Shown piece by piece: positions 34,283 through 48,600 of a DNA stretch of 64,000 bases. Where the stretch lies: NCBI GenBank assembly GCA_963920665.1, contig OY987265.1:11785001-11849000 (forward strand), given 5' to 3'. Below the pieces are notes generated by a model. It did not search any database. It was given only the letters and a program-made list of their open reading frames with translations, and was not told the DNA's origin. The stretch's first letter is position 1, and each line of letters begins with the position of its first letter. Origin of the DNA: Straminergon stramineum. Taxonomy: Eukaryota > Streptophyta > Bryopsida > Hypnales > Calliergonaceae. A program made the translations under genes and the position numbers.

Positions 34283-37200
34283 GAGGACACTACCCGCAAG
34301 GAAACAAACTAAACTGACATCAACCGCTATACTTCTTCCGCAGAAAAAAAACCCACCCTATAAAACTGATTTATACGCTACCAAGGAGCAAATCCACCAC
34401 CACCACAGGCCCACACCCACACGGGGTTTTTAAAAAGGTAGGCGAGCAGACACGCAAGAACCGCATGCACGCGGCGAGCTATTTGCCGGTAACACGCACA
34501 CACACTCAGTCTGCGAGCGCTTTCACTTGTCTGCAAAAAAGAAGCGGTCACGCCACATGCGAAGACTCCGCCAGCAACGTCAACGACTGGGAGCTTCACA
34601 GTTCACACAGCCACACACAACAAAAGCGTGGAAAACCCACTTCAGAAGAAGACGACTGACGAAGAAGAGGAGCAGCAGCAGCTTCCGGGGACGGCCTTGA
34701 TGAAAGGCTGATGAAACTCTCCACCAGGCCAGGGTTGCTTATAAGCAACCTGGAAATACCGACTGTTGGGGGTATGCCAGGTAGGAAGGAAGAAAAGAAA
34801 TTAGACTAGGCCCACTCTAGCTCAGTACAGTACAGTGCAGGCCTACAGCTGTGGCGGGGCTCGCCATGAAAAAACATATAATATTTTTACTCCGCAGAAC
34901 AGGCGCCTCGGTAGGCTCATGTAAGGTAGCGCACCGACAACTGGGACAGCAGCGACTAGCACGTAGCGCGTGTAGCCTTTAGGTGCTGCGAATGTGGGGG
35001 GATTGAGCCACTGTGGAGAGCCGGTCGATCCCTGGTGAGATCGACGGTGGAAAGGGGGGAACAGTGGGAACCACCAGATCGGGCGGCCTGGATTTGAGGT
35101 TGAAATTTAGCGAGGAAGCTGGTTATCATTACTACCGTGGAATTTACCGACGGGATGCGTCCGCCGGGTCTGCCGCGAACGTGTGGGAGCGGCTACTTCG
35201 GGGAACGAGAGAAACGCGAGATTCAACGGGCAAGCTGGCAGCCGGGCGTCAGTAGCGGAGCAATCAGTCACGGCCGGCAGTGTTACATTTTGGAGAAGGA
35301 GCGAGTTGCTTCTTCAATACTCGTGTAATACTTGGGTGATACTTGGGTGATATTTGGGTTGATATCTATATGAAAACTAGGTGATATCTAGATAAAATTT
35401 GGGCTATTGGTACTGAAATACAATAGTAATCTGGCTATTTTGACCCCTGAAATGAAATTTTTCCTTCACGAAAAATAGCCAACATCATTTGGTTGTAGCC
35501 CAAGTGGTGAAAAATCGTGCATAAAAAAAAACCCCACTGCGAGTCCGTGCGGGAGTGAACTCTCTCCGCTTTGCCGACGGAGGACGAGTGACGAGAAGTG
35601 ACACGGGCGTCTGCTGTTGACGGTAAGGAAACGGAACGGCGTCGCGGTTCTGGAAGGGCGGCCTTCACGGGCCTTCCACGTGGGTTACCGCGACGGCACC
35701 GCTTCTTCAGGTTATCACACGCATTGCCGGCGTCACGCGTCAGGCTGATTATTACCCAAGTGGTGTCTGTGGCCATTTTTTAGTATTTTTTCATTCATTT
35801 TTTCAGGGGGAAAATGCAGACAACTGACTCAGTGTAGCCAGCTCCCTGCAATCATTATAAAAACTGTTTTACCTCCAACAGCAGTGGATGAATTGCACAG
35901 TCATGAGGATGATTGAACCCATTTCTTCATGCAAATGTGCGCAGACTCATCCAAAATGGAATGATACTCTCTGAAAATTTGTAGGTATTTTAGCAAATTT
36001 GTCAATGCGGCAAAAGGGGAATTATATGTATTGTCAAATATTCTACTCCATAATTAAAAATTGTCAGTCAAAAGCCTGCCCTACAGTACCAGTCATTGAG
36101 AATTAGGTACACTACCACCTAGAGTTAGAGTGCCGCAACTGCTTTGGCCACACAATTTCAAACTTTGGGTTCTGTGTGATATTGTTGGGTGAGCATCACA
36201 TTCTTCAGAAGCCCGCTGCCGTGTCAACAACTTACAGAAAGAATGTAAAAGGAATGTAGATGGAGTGTGCAGATGGAGTTTGCACGTTTGGATTATCAAT
36301 CCACAATTTTTTACTCAATTCATGAATGGCCACCCTACAGTTGTGTTACTTTATTGGTTCACTTTTTTTTTAATTCAAAAATTGGTACTTTGAACAATAT
36401 GAAGGCGGGCACCCCCAAATGTGCCACTAGGGACAATAGCAAAAAGTGGTGGTTTGGGGGGTACCCACATATATGGGGAGGGTATCTAGGTACATACTAT
36501 TCTCACATTTATCCTATTAGTTCATGTGATATTAATTAACCAAAGTCACACTTTTTCATATTTACTCAAATTATTTCAAGATAAAATAATGTTGTATTGT
36601 ACTCATTTTCATGAAATGGTATTTTTATAGTGAGACTAATTTTGCAATTGTCAATCATTTTTGTGCTCTCACTAACATGATAAATTAGAGTACTAATGCT
36701 TGTAAATTTTTTGTGTTGTATGTCACTTGATGGTCAATATTAAGGTTGTGACATACTAACACAAATGGTTTCATTCATTTTGAGTTTGAGTTTCAAACTT
36801 TGTTTTTATTCAATCTTTGATATTCAAAGATAAAACAGATTATTTAGGAAAGACTCTGCAATACATTAGAAGGCATTCAATAAATGAAATGGACATTTAG
36901 ATTTGTAAATCAAATGGAATGTATTCGAAGGGTTTTTTCTCATTCATCCTTCTAAGTTAGATGAACTCATAATCAACTTCCAATCTTTAATTGTATCTCT
37001 TATTTCCAATGTATGAATTGATTAATAAATTGAATCCACAAGTTCAAGGTTAGGCAACATTTTGGTACACAATCATCTTCTAGGCCTCATGCTAGGTAAG
37101 TGCAGCCATGATATTGGATCAATATATTACAAATACAAGTCAGTTTTGTTAAAGTGGCATGATTCTAATGCCAGAAATTGTGACATATATATACTGATAA

Positions 37201-38785
37201 CGAAATGACATCTAGGAAGGGTATGGATTGATATTGGAGGACATGTGAACATTCTGAAAAGCTAACAAAGTATTGGAATACCACCAATTTAACTAAATTC
37301 ACATTTGCATCTGTAACTAGCTAGCTAGTGGAAGGTCCCATGAGTGTGAAATTTGAAATTGCAAACCGCAGGAACATATATACTCCGACTGTACAGTCAC
37401 AATGTTTCTTTGTTCTTGTCTAAATTTGAAACTTGCTCCAGTTCGATCAAGAACAATATCTCAAGCCATGCCAATCCATAAAATCATAGAACTCCTGCCA
37501 ACTTGCAGTTTGTAACAACTTGTACCATATTGTCAACATGGTGGTGAACTTTTTTCAGTGCAACTGTTACTGGCCTACCAGTTTTTACAATTCCGCCACA
37601 AGTTGGAGCACCGGTTTGATCCGCCGTCTGGAATTGGTGATCGATCCAGTCGTTTTGTAGCGCCGGCAATCTTCCGAAAGAGCCAGCCAGGATAGTCGTT
37701 CTTGAACATCGGAGGGAATAAATAATTGGAAATTTGGAAGCTGGATGATCAACCCACACTATTGAACTGCTGAATATTATTCAACTAACTTAATTACATT
37801 ATGTTACTCGACTACAAGACAACGGATGGACAGAGACGGCATCTCGGCTCTCTGCATGCTGCAAATGCCAGAATGCGAGGCCCCCACTTCCCAAAAAGAA
37901 GCCACAGAATCAAACCTAAGCTTCCACATGTGCATGGCGGGGGCTACTGACTGTCTGGAAACTTTGAAGTTTGAATTCTTCAAGCGCCCGTGCAAGTTGC
38001 TTGGATTTTCGAGATTCAGCCGCGAAAAGGTGCATGGGTCCGTCAGGACAGTTTCCAACTGTAATAAGGTTGAGCCGTAGACTACAACTCAATGCCGTCC
38101 GTCAGTTCAGTCACCCAAATGACATTCCGACATCTAACTTACTTTGACCGTAGGTCCCATTTGCCACCAGTCACCCACCCATTACCACAATCTTAGGGTC
38201 AGCCTACATGTGAACCCCGTGGGTAAGCTTTGCGCTAATTGAAGCAATAAGACTAAACTGGCTCAACCGATTGTTTTGCCTCTGTGGGCAAGTGGGAAAG
38301 GGGGAGTTGAAGTTGCACCAATATTGGAGGACGTGCAACTCCATTGGTAGAGACCATTAGAGGAAAAATGGAGCTACAATAGAGCCCTTCGCTTTGCCAT
38401 TAAAACAGGCTAAAGGCAATGGTTATAAGTACTCATGAGGTATTGCATCTTTGTTTAAGGAGCTCTCAATACAAGAGAGACACTCTCAAGAATTGATGAT
38501 GACAACTTGTGTGGCACCCAAGGGATGATGACAATCATAGTTGGCATGGAATTGAACCAATGTGGCACTAAAAATCAATGATGGCCTCCATATTGGTGCC
38601 ATAATCAATGCATGGTGGCACATTCAAACTAGTTTAGTCCATCATGAACGCCATTCGGCAACAATGTGGAGTGTCCAATGCCACTTCAAAATAGAGTAAT
38701 GAGTGATAATGCAAAGTTGAAAAGATAAGGCCCTATTCTAGCCCCATTTCCCTTCTAATGCTAGTCAATCTTGAGAGAATCTAAT
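34283..38785. other. Gene-poor interval, mixed composition
   Basis: 34.3-35.8 kb is GC-rich, with ORFs on both strands that lack recognisable motifs and overlap one another; it may be a promoter/CpG-rich region or decayed element. 36-37.4 kb is AT-rich. 37.4-38.1 kb is again GC-richer with two minus-strand ORFs (37484..37759 and 37804..38058) that resemble no family known to me. No gene is called. Confidence 0.35.
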
Positions 38786-39506
38786 GGGTGATTGCAAGAA
38801 ACACTTGTCCTATTTTGTGTCACACAATGTGTGCTGATTTGTTTTTTGGCCATAACTTTTGTGTTTTGGCTCCAAATTACTCAAAATTTGTAGAGAAGGT
38901 ACTCATAACTATCATACACCTTACCTAATTTTTTCATAATTTTCAAAAATAATTTACTATCCAAAAATAGACCCCAATTCCAGGTCACACATGCCAATTT
39001 GGAGGATTTGAGTACTATTTAGAACCCCCCAAAACAAATTTTGAGCTGAAATTTGGATGAGGTGGTCTTCTAGTAGCCTCGTAGCTACTCATAAAGAAAT
39101 TTTAGAAATAGTTAATTTATTGTGGTGTGAAAGTCTTCAAAGTGAGCTTCTTTCTGCTTGCATTTTGAAACATATAAAATATTATTTTGGTGGTTTTTTT
39201 GATGAATGACCATCTCCATAGGGTTGTTGCAAATGTCTAGTTTTTCTTTTTTATATTTACTTATTTTTACTATTTTTCCCTAATTAAAATATCATGGTAT
39301 GTATATTCTTAAGACTTAGCACTTTTCTAGTTCTCCTACTTAGAGAATTTTTTTGTACAATTCCTTCCATGGGTACCTTCATCTTAAAGGTATATACATT
39401 AATTATATTTTTTTAATTTTTTAAAAATAAATTTTCGAATTTTAAAGTACTCCCTCCAAAATCATGAAAATGCAACAAAATCGACAAGTGTTTCTTGCAA
39501 TCACCC
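38786..39506. mobile_element. GGGTGATTGCAAG element, type a, copy 1
   Basis: The left end GGGTGATTGCAAGAAACACT and its inverted complement at the right end (AGTGTTTCTTGCAATCACCC) bound 721 bp. An inverted, alignable copy lies at 51329-52034. The interior is AT-rich with ATAACTTTTGTGTTTTGGC-type blocks and no ORF. A target duplication is not clear, so the superfamily is open. Confidence 0.8.
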
Positions 39507-39886
39507 AAATTCGTGTGGATTTCTTATTGTATCCTTCTCCACCCATCAAATCCACATGAAAGTGCAATTGCAATTTTCACATGTAGCACCACTATGAAGT
39601 TTCCTCAATGATGGATACATGTAAAGAGGCCGATACATATACATGAGGAAACAACTTTTTAGCATTATGACAATGCAATACTTGGTTGGGAAGGGAACAC
39701 AGCAATGAGTGTAATTTAGCTTGGATCTACTCATATTTTATTACCAATTTCGTCCCAACAAACTTCAGAAAAACATTGAAAATTTCTTTCATTGTTGTAA
39801 GATGTCTTGGTTCTACTTGCAAATGACTTCTCTCAAGCTTCTCAAGCTTTGCAAAAATGTGAGTTGACAAATAGCTTCTCGTTGTA

Positions 39887-40584
39887 GGGTGATTGCAAGA
39901 AACACTTTGCATTATTTGATCAAAATCCTAGTTTTGGGCCATACGACTGGTAGTACTTCGAAGACTTGTCAAATTCACCCGTCAACATTGTGCATGTGAA
40001 TCTAAAACGTTAATTTAGCGCTATGTAGTACTATAGAGTATTGTAGAAGCCACTAGCAATAGAAAATAGGAAAAGCAGGGGCTATTGACTTTTTTATTTT
40101 TAGTAATTAAATTTTAGAAAAAAAAAAGCCATTTTGCTAGAGAAGATTGCACTCCCATTGCACCAAAAAATTAATGTAGGAAATTTTTTCCCTCTTTGTA
40201 GCCTTCGCACAAAGGAAGGTCACTTTGATCCCATGTGCGCAACTGACATGTTTCTATTTTCACAAAAGCTCTTCGTCAATCTTTGAAAAAGTAGTACACC
40301 TCCAACATATCAAATTTGTGGCTTCGAAGTTGCTTTTTTGGGTCGCCAATAGTACTAAAATCCCCCGAAAATGGCCAAAATAGACATCCAATTGGGGGCA
40401 GGTTAAAAATAGTAAAATAATTTGAAAAAATTTGAAAAAATTACGGAATGTCTGAAACTTTTGCATGTACCTTCCCTCAAAATTTCACGCCAAACGGACT
40501 AAGGATGCCAAAGTTATGAGCATAAAACCACTTGTCCCAGGGCAAGAAGACAAGAAATAGGAGAAGTGTTTCTTGCAATCACCC
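39887..40584. mobile_element. GGGTGATTGCAAG element, type b, copy 1
   Basis: Same inverted ends as the element at 38786 but with a different interior over most of its 698 bp. The right two thirds align with 45190-45651 (GAGAAGATTGCACTCCCATT, then CAAACGGACTAAGGATGCCA). Confidence 0.78.
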
Positions 40585-41199
40585 TGCAAGGTAACTAGAT
40601 AGTAAATTTGTTTGTTAGTAGGCATGTTTACCGTACTTAAAGATTCTTAATTTTTTTTCCAAATTTTTTTGGTGTGCAAAATATGATCTTTTACTAGAGT
40701 TTCGAAGCTTATTACAATAGATCTTCCACAAGGTAATAGCCTCAAGACAGGAGGAGAATATTACATTAGTAAGAGAGGGTATTGCTTTAGAGAGGGATAG
40801 TGGCATTAATGATGTTTGAAGAATTTTTTAGTGGATTGCAACTTTGTAGCACTCTTGGACTAAGGTTACACATGGAGAATTTTGTTAAAATGGCAATATT
40901 CCATATGCCATTTTCAAACTGCAAGGTCAAAACCCCCAAAGTGCTATCTATCTATCTAAGATAGGTATAGATTTCAAACATCTAGTATTGGTATAGATTT
41001 TCAGATTGCACAGTCTAACCTACACGAGCATCATCTAGGAATGGTATAGATTTCAGAAATCTAGGGTTTCTATAGATTATAGACATACAAGATTGGTATT
41101 TATTTCAAACCAAGTGGTCTAAACCACAAAAGTGCCAAAGTTGTGGAACAACTAACATTTTAATGAAATTCCCCATATCCTTACCAAGGCAACATTTGG
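40585..41199. other. No gene seen
   Basis: AT-rich. Around 40960-41100 a short motif of the form GGTATAGATTTCA recurs four or five times at irregular spacing. Nothing else stands out. Confidence 0.35.
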
Positions 41200-41473
41200 A
41201 CTCCGATTCAATGAAATTTGTTGTAGTGCAACTTTCTAGTTTTTTGCAAGGCCAAAAAAATGATTTCAGAGAATTTGAATACTTATATCTTGCAATCCAT
41301 CCAGTAGAAATTTTTGAAATTTTTACCACATCTTCTCAAGTCAACATATGAAAAGATCCTATGGTTACATCTATCAAAAAAGTGATTTTTTTCAAAAATT
41401 TAATACTTTTACTATAAATGGCAATTTTGGAGCATTTTCAGTGAAAACATAGTCATGGAACTTTAGGGGTTAA
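41200..41473 (+). mobile_element. Right end of a 0.93-kb-type TTAA element
   Basis: The segment ends GAACTTTAGGGGTTAA and aligns with the right end of the element at 21370 (TATCTTGCAATC, then CAGTGAAAACATAGT). Its left part is missing or too diverged to follow, so the left boundary is approximate. Confidence 0.55.
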
Positions 41474-42478
41474 ACATCTAATGAATAAACTATGAATTTT
41501 CAAAATACATGTTGAAATAGGCTTACTATCCAAAATCAAAGTTCAACTCTCATCAATAGAAACTACATATAAATTTTAGGGTTGTTTGCAAGAAACACTG
41601 GTGCTTTTTTTATGTTACATGTAGCATAATGGACTTGTCATTTGTTATAACTTTTGAAGCATAAATCCAATGAACTTGAATTTTTTTTCATTGAGGATTG
41701 ATTTTTTCATTTCAATCATATTCCTTATTTTTCATAAACTTAAAAAATCATTTTATATTTAAAAGTCAAATTTGCTAATTTGTCACATTTTTAGGTTTAG
41801 TAGTTTTTAATACTATCAAGTATCCAAAATTAATCATCTAGAGCTGAAATTTTGGTAGGCTCTTTCCACAATAGATAGGCATATTTCATATTAGGGGCAT
41901 CTGAAAATAGATTCTTTTCTATCCTCCATGTTTGTACAAATAGGACTCCCTAGCATGCGTACTTTTAAATATTGATGATGGTTTGAGCTCATTCTTTTGG
42001 TCAATTTTGATTACCATCAAGTCCTCACAAATAGTCAATTTTTAGTTTTTTTCCACTGTGGTAGATTTATTATTTAAATTAAAACCTTGACATACACCTT
42101 TTTGTGAAAAACTAGAATATAATAGTGGTAGGTACAACTAATTAAATATTGTGTAGTATTTACAAAGTACCATTGTTGATGGTACAATAGATCTACAATA
42201 TGATCAATGGCCCATAATTGTTGTGAGGGCTTTTCTTCCATTCTAGTTTTGGTAATATTCAATGTCAAAACTCTAGTTTTGGGAAAAAGGCTACAAAATT
42301 GACCAATCTTTTTTGCAAGTGTCTTTAGGCAAGAATTCATAGGGATCAATATTAGACACAAGTTAGAATTAGTCACAATGTTCCTAAGCTCCTACTCTTG
42401 TGTTAAATCACAGTAGAGTGAATCAATGTGTCATAAATTTGCTCTTCATTTTGAAAATTCATAACCAATTTCACAAAC
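41474..42478. other. No gene seen
   Basis: AT-rich. At about 41586 a single TTGCAAGAAACACTGGTGC is a lone end of the GGGTGATTGCAAG family. Confidence 0.35.
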
Positions 42479-43432
42479 TTAACCCCTAAAGGTATTTGCC
42501 TATGTTTTCACCAAAAACACTCCAAAACTGTCATCTCTAGCACAAGTACCAAATTTTAGAAAAAAATACATTTTTGGACAAATGTAACTGTAGGATCTTG
42601 TAGTAAGCTGGTTTGGGAAGATGTGGAAAAAATTTAAGAAATTTCCACCGTTTGGATTGCAAGATATAAGCATTTGAAGTGACAAAAAGCCATTTTTTGG
42701 CCCTGCAAAAATCCGGGCAGATGCACTCCACAAGGCCATATCATTATGAAAAAATGTCCAAAATGGTTGTAACTCTGTGGATTCATTCTTCAAGTCATGT
42801 TTACTACATGCTTGAAAAATTTTAGATCATTTAGAATTGTACAACATATAGGAAACAAATAGTAAGTTGAAAGAAGTAGAGAATGATTCAAAATACTAAA
42901 CTGTTAATAATTTATTTATGGAATTGAAAAATATCAATCCCAATGGTGAAATTGTTGTAATAAAAAATCTACACCTCAAGTTTTTATTTTTTTTCAAAAA
43001 TATTAAAAATTGAGTGAAATAAAGGTCTTCAAAGTTTATTTTAGAGTAGAGATTCCATTACTACCCACAAACTACCCACAACTAAAACTCTTCATAACTT
43101 TCATCTCATAAATCAAAATGGAATGATTCAAAGCTTTTCATGTATAGATAAATCTTAAAAATCAATTTCAAATTTTTATTTTAAAAAAAAGTGATTTTTG
43201 AAGAAGTTTTTTTTGCTGCCCGGGCTGCCCGCCGAGCAATGAAAACAACATATCATACAATAACTTTTTAACCATGTATTCAAAAGTTATGAAAATTGTT
43301 GGGTCTGAAAGCTACTCCTCGGGCACATGTTGTGTGAAAAGTTCAAATAAAAAAAATAAAAATTCCATCAGGAGTGAGCTGCCCGAAATCGCTATGTTGC
43401 CACAAAACACCATTTGGTCCTTTAGGGGTTAA
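42479..43432 (-). mobile_element. TTAA element, 0.93-kb subfamily, copy 2 (inverted)
   Basis: It runs from TTAACCCCTAAAGGTATT to GGTCCTTTAGGGGTTAA and is the inverted relative of 21370-22302. The two copies lie 20 kb apart and look roughly four-fifths identical by eye. Non-coding. Confidence 0.8.
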
Positions 43433-45189
43433 GTTTTATAAAATATGAAACAAATTACACTTTCCATTTGTCTTCCTTTTTCCTTTTCAAGGAAAATGTA
43501 CTAACAAATGTTTTGAGAGATTCATCATCTCAAAAAAGGGAGATCAATAGTACAAAGAATTATTCATTGACATCTCATTCACCTAAATATCAAAAAAATC
43601 TTCAATTTTATACATTGAGCAAGGTAGTAACTTGTAAAAATGACCACCATCAACCATTAGGTCACACCCAATCGGGGTCAAAACCCATGTCTTGTAGCCA
43701 ATTGTATAGGGTCGTGCATCTGATTAAAATATCAATTTTCTTTTGATTTTCTATTTTTTTAATACTTTTTCCACACTCTTTTTAACATTCCTTTCCACAC
43801 ATATTTGACCCTTTTTCAAGAAACAACATTTTAGGTAGTATATATGTGTACAATTGTATTTTTCAGGACAATGTTTATTTGCCACTAGTACATGAAGATA
43901 GAATGGTAGCTCACTAGGTGGTAGCAAGGAATTCTATAAGCCTTTACCTAATAAATGTGTTGAGGTCAAAAAATGTTGAATTAATGATTTTCATGATTCC
44001 CATAGAATTAAAGAATACAACTATTTATCCTATAAATATGTAGTTCAAGGATCAATTTTGAGATGACTATTTTAGCTACTACCTCGTTGAAAGGTAATGT
44101 TTACCAATGATATACAAGGGTGGAATTGAGTATTGGTTAGTATAGTCAAACTTCTATGTGTATTATAACTTATAAGTAGGGAGTCCAAGATTTTTAACGC
44201 ATACAACATTATGTAAAAAATTATAGATATAACATTTAATAATCAACTTTTGAGCTAAACACAAAAATATGCTATATTTAACTAAATCTAGAATATGGAT
44301 GCAAATATGGACTATGTTTGCAAAATATTGGGAGATTTCTTGAAGTTGAGGGACATAAACCTATGAATGTTCTGCATAGATCTCCTCATGATTTGCATTT
44401 AATATAAGCAATACATGCAAAACATTATAAGATCTCTTCATATTTTGTGTATATTTCTAAACCATTTTGTTATTTTATTATTATTATTATTTTTGGACTT
44501 TGGATTGTCTAAATTTAATTAAAAATGACATGAATATGTATTTTGATTATGAACTTTTGGGTTATTCTAACAAATAGCAAGGTATATTTACAAAGTATGG
44601 TCTAAAGAATTAGTAATTTTTAACCTTTAAAATGACAGGATAAGCCCCTTGAGCTTGGTTTTGAACCCAAGTATGCAATTCATGTATTATACTCAAGGGT
44701 TGTTGGCATTAAAATGGCTTATCAGAAGGCTTTTGTAAAAATTATATCAAATTAAAAAGACCAAAAACTTAGGGGAAGACCAAATTAAAAAGACATTAAA
44801 TGTAGAAAATTTTGGGTTATATACATATTAGAAACAATTCACAATATATATGAAGAATTTAAACACTTACGAATAATTTTCAAAAATCTATACAAGAAGT
44901 TCCTTCTAATTAAAATTAAAATTCATTCATAGTGTTTTATTTATAATAAAAAAATCTTAAATTTTTATTAAAATGTCCAAAAAGTTGGGTAGCTTGTCCC
45001 ACAATACATGTATTAAAATAACTCATACATATTATAGTTTTTTAATGCTATTATTGACCTCAAAGAATATGGGTATTTTCAACTTCGGGAACAGATGGAT
45101 GGATCAAGCCACTGACAATAAAAAATATCCAAAAAAAGGTCTATCGAATTTTTCATTTGTAGTAATTCAAAAAAAATTCAAAAAAATTC
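43433..45189. other. No gene seen
   Basis: Very AT-rich, with stops in all frames. No RNA gene or bounded repeat recognised. Confidence 0.35.
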
Positions 45190-45651
45190 AATATAAAAAG
45201 CTATTTTGTTAGAGAAGATTGCACTCCCATTGCACCAAAAAATTAATGTAGGAAATTTTTTTCCCTCTTTGTAGCTTTCATGCAAATGAAGGTCACTTTG
45301 ACCCCATATGCCCAACCAACATGTTGCTATTTTCACAAAAATTCTTCGTTTGTCTTTGAAAAGGTAGTACACCTCCAACATGTCGAATTTGTGGCTTCCA
45401 ATTCACATTTTGGGGTCGAAAATAGTACTACCCCCCACCCCCCCAAAAAAATGGCCAAAATAGATCCAATCAGAGGAAGGTTAAAAATGATAAAATAATT
45501 TGAAAAAATTATGGAATGTTTGAAACTTCCACATCTACCTTCCTTCCAAATTTCACATCAAACGGACTAAGGATGCCAAAGTTATGAGCACAAAACCACT
45601 TGCTCAAGGGCAAGAAAATAAGAAATAGGACAAGTGTTTCTTGCAATCACC
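45190..45651. mobile_element. GGGTGATTGCAAG element, type b, copy 2, left-truncated
   Basis: It aligns with the right two thirds of 39887-40584 and ends in GTGTTTCTTGCAATCACC. The left terminus is absent, so the copy is truncated or its left part was replaced. Confidence 0.7.
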
Positions 45652-48600
45652 ATGGACTATAATGCATTATAAATGATTGTAACCAAGGCTATATAATATG
45701 GGAGTTGCGTACAAGAGGTTTTGAGAGAATCATTCACAAAAAGTGGTTTTGTATTTTTGGGGAATGTTTTAAGCTATTGGACATTTGGACCCAATTCAAT
45801 TGGGAATTCAATCAAGTGAATGTGGCTTGCCAAGCACTGGATTTAGGTTGCAAAGTCAAAACACTATTCACTTTTACTTTTGCATGCCCTGTCGCCCTGA
45901 CCCACAAACTTTAAGCAAACAACCTGAAGATCCATACCTTACTTCATGGAGATTTTTTATTCTCCTTTGGACGTGCCCTCTCAGCAAGAAAATGTCGTTG
46001 AAGGGTTTAACACCTAACTGATTTCTCTTTGAGGATCTAGAAGGGGATGAAATTCTGTAACATATGTGAGATTTTAACTCAGTCTTAATTATCTAGGTAA
46101 CAAGTATAGAGGTTCGACTGCAATGGCTACGTCTATGCACCTGAACTGCAGTCACTCCGAGTAACAAAGCGGACGAACTTACTGTATATATCCTGCTTGC
46201 CGATCACGATGCACGTGCATCTGCTACTTCGATTTGAACCAAGTCTGCTTCAGAAATCCGTGTTCACGCTCTTGGGAAGTATAGTAATCAGTTGGGAATT
46301 CGAAGTAATTACATACAAGCTAGTCGCCAATTAACTCTACATCCCTTGTAAAAAAAGCACATCACCGACCATTTCGAATTCTACTACTGCAGCTAGCTAC
46401 AGTATATAGCAAGCAAGCATATCATTACTTATTGAATATACTGTATGAATGGATCTAGTCGATCTACTTTGGGCGTTGCTGCATATCTATCTATATCTCA
46501 CTGGAACAGATCGATGTGTAGATCGAAATGAAAATAGATACAGTTCTACGGTAACTTCCGATCCAAGTACGTGGCGCCAAGTGGATCGATTGGATCGAAC
46601 TTATTGATAATATATGTTACCAATGAAGTCTATGATTGATAGAATCTGTAGCAATCGGTCGATCGATCGAGGGACCACATGATTAATTCTCTCGATCATG
46701 GACTGTTCTGACACTTGAATGGAAGTTACCTCGATCCGATCTGGCCTCAGCTAGAGTAGCGCCAGGGAGGGCCACGCACTAGCGGGAGCCAGAGTACAGC
46801 TAGTTAAATCCACAGTGGGATGCGGATGCGTGACTCTCGACAGCCAAAGCGGGACACCACCGACCACCTCGAGGACGAGCACCTGTCTTAATTAATTAGG
46901 GTTGACACCTTTTGTGTACACGTATATGTGAATGTCAAAAGTTTAATTTGGTGCCCAAAGGTGACGATGTTTAATTTGTATGGAAATTATTAATGGTAGC
47001 TAACCAGGGGTGTTTTCGATCGTTTGTTAATTATGGCACGGGTCGGTTACTTAGAGGTTCTGTACGTCTTTGTCTGTTATGATGAAATGGGGGACGTGGT
47101 CATGTCAGTGTCCTAGCTCCGATGTGGTACGTGCTTTCAATGACTGACTCGTTGCACTCGATCGAATTCATGGAAACAAACTCGGAAGCGAGGTTCGTGA
47201 CTGAGTTTACAAGGCAAATGCAGTTGAATGAACTTGGCACCCAACCGTCCACTTAAGTGAAATGCGCGCGCCAGGAGTGGGTCGGTAACGCTTCCTGTTC
47301 TCCAAACACGTTGATGAGTGAGGGACGTGGTCTCAATCAGAGGCCTTCAATGAGTGCTTTCAATGAACTGACTGATATGGGATTCATCGAGACAAAGATG
47401 CCAGGAGACAAGATATTTACAGGGAGAGAATATGTATCAGAGATTGGTACCCGGAGAGAATGTACTAGAGCTTGGCATCCAACCGCCCATCTTGGGTGCT
47501 ACGAGAATACCATGGAATAAATATCATGTTCAGTAAAATTACTAGAGTCGCTTATTAGGGTTGTGAGTTCGCTTGACTTACTACCGTCGTATATCAAATT
47601 ATTTGGGCATATTTCATTGAATGCTCAAAGGATAAGTCCAATCGAATAGGACAATAGGACCGTCTGATCCATCCGTCTGTTCCCGAAGTTTAAAATGCCC
47701 ATCTCCTTCAAAGAAAATTGAGTACAAAAAATACACTTATTTTATGTAAAAAGATCGGTATTTCTTGGATCCTTCAAACACTTTGGTTCACTTTAATATT
47801 TTCACCATCCTCTTTTACTATTCTCTTCATCATTTCTTTCGCTTTGCATAAGTCAGCACATGGCTTGCACTTTGGATGATCTTAAGATAGCTCAAGAATG
47901 TAATCGATCGGTTCCAGCTCATGTCCTGAAAATCTTGAGGAAAGTAAAACCCTAAAACCCAGATTGCTAACCCAAATCAATCTCAAGATGTATAATACCG
48001 GTAAGCGAGGAAGAGAGTTAAATATGAGCACCAATATTTCCAGAGAAGACTTTGGTGGCGTTAAATGTCACTATTGCTGAGCAGATTCCGTGTAACAAGT
48101 TTTGTATTCAAACATGTGACTGCCAAGAAAGACTCAAAAGTCCACTTACCAATTGAATGTTAGACCAAGATGCTATGCGAGACTTTTGAGTTTTGGCCAT
48201 GAAATCTAGCATTACAGAAAATTTGGGGCCTCAAGAGGGCCGTGAGACTCTGGTCCCAATTCCCCAAAATTTCCAAATAAAAACTTAGTATTTTCTTGGA
48301 AAAAGAATATTATTTTTTTATTTGGACTACTAGTCTAGCTTTGGCGGCCTTGTAGATGTCCCATTTCATTGTTTCTCTAATGGCACAACTTCCATCCATC
48401 ATGGTGCATAAGCATCTATGTATGAGTCTAGAGATCTATCACCAATTTCTTATTATGTTGATGCATACATCTTCATGAAGCTCTAAAAACTAGAATAGAT
48501 CTAGATTTACAATTCAATCCACAAGGCCCAAAAAGTACCACTGTAGAGAAAAACCGCCAATTTAATGAAGTTATTTGTAACCAACAATCCTAGAATGGAT

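Noticed and set aside
33844..34317. 157-codon plus-strand ORF rich in Pro and Lys
   Set aside because: Antisense to the GC-rich ORF. Its composition reflects GC content, and neither frame has domain support.
46370..46740. GATCGATC and AGCTAGC-like palindromes suggesting a regulatory region
   Set aside because: Short palindromes of this kind are scattered with no ordered spacing and no adjacent gene that could be supported.
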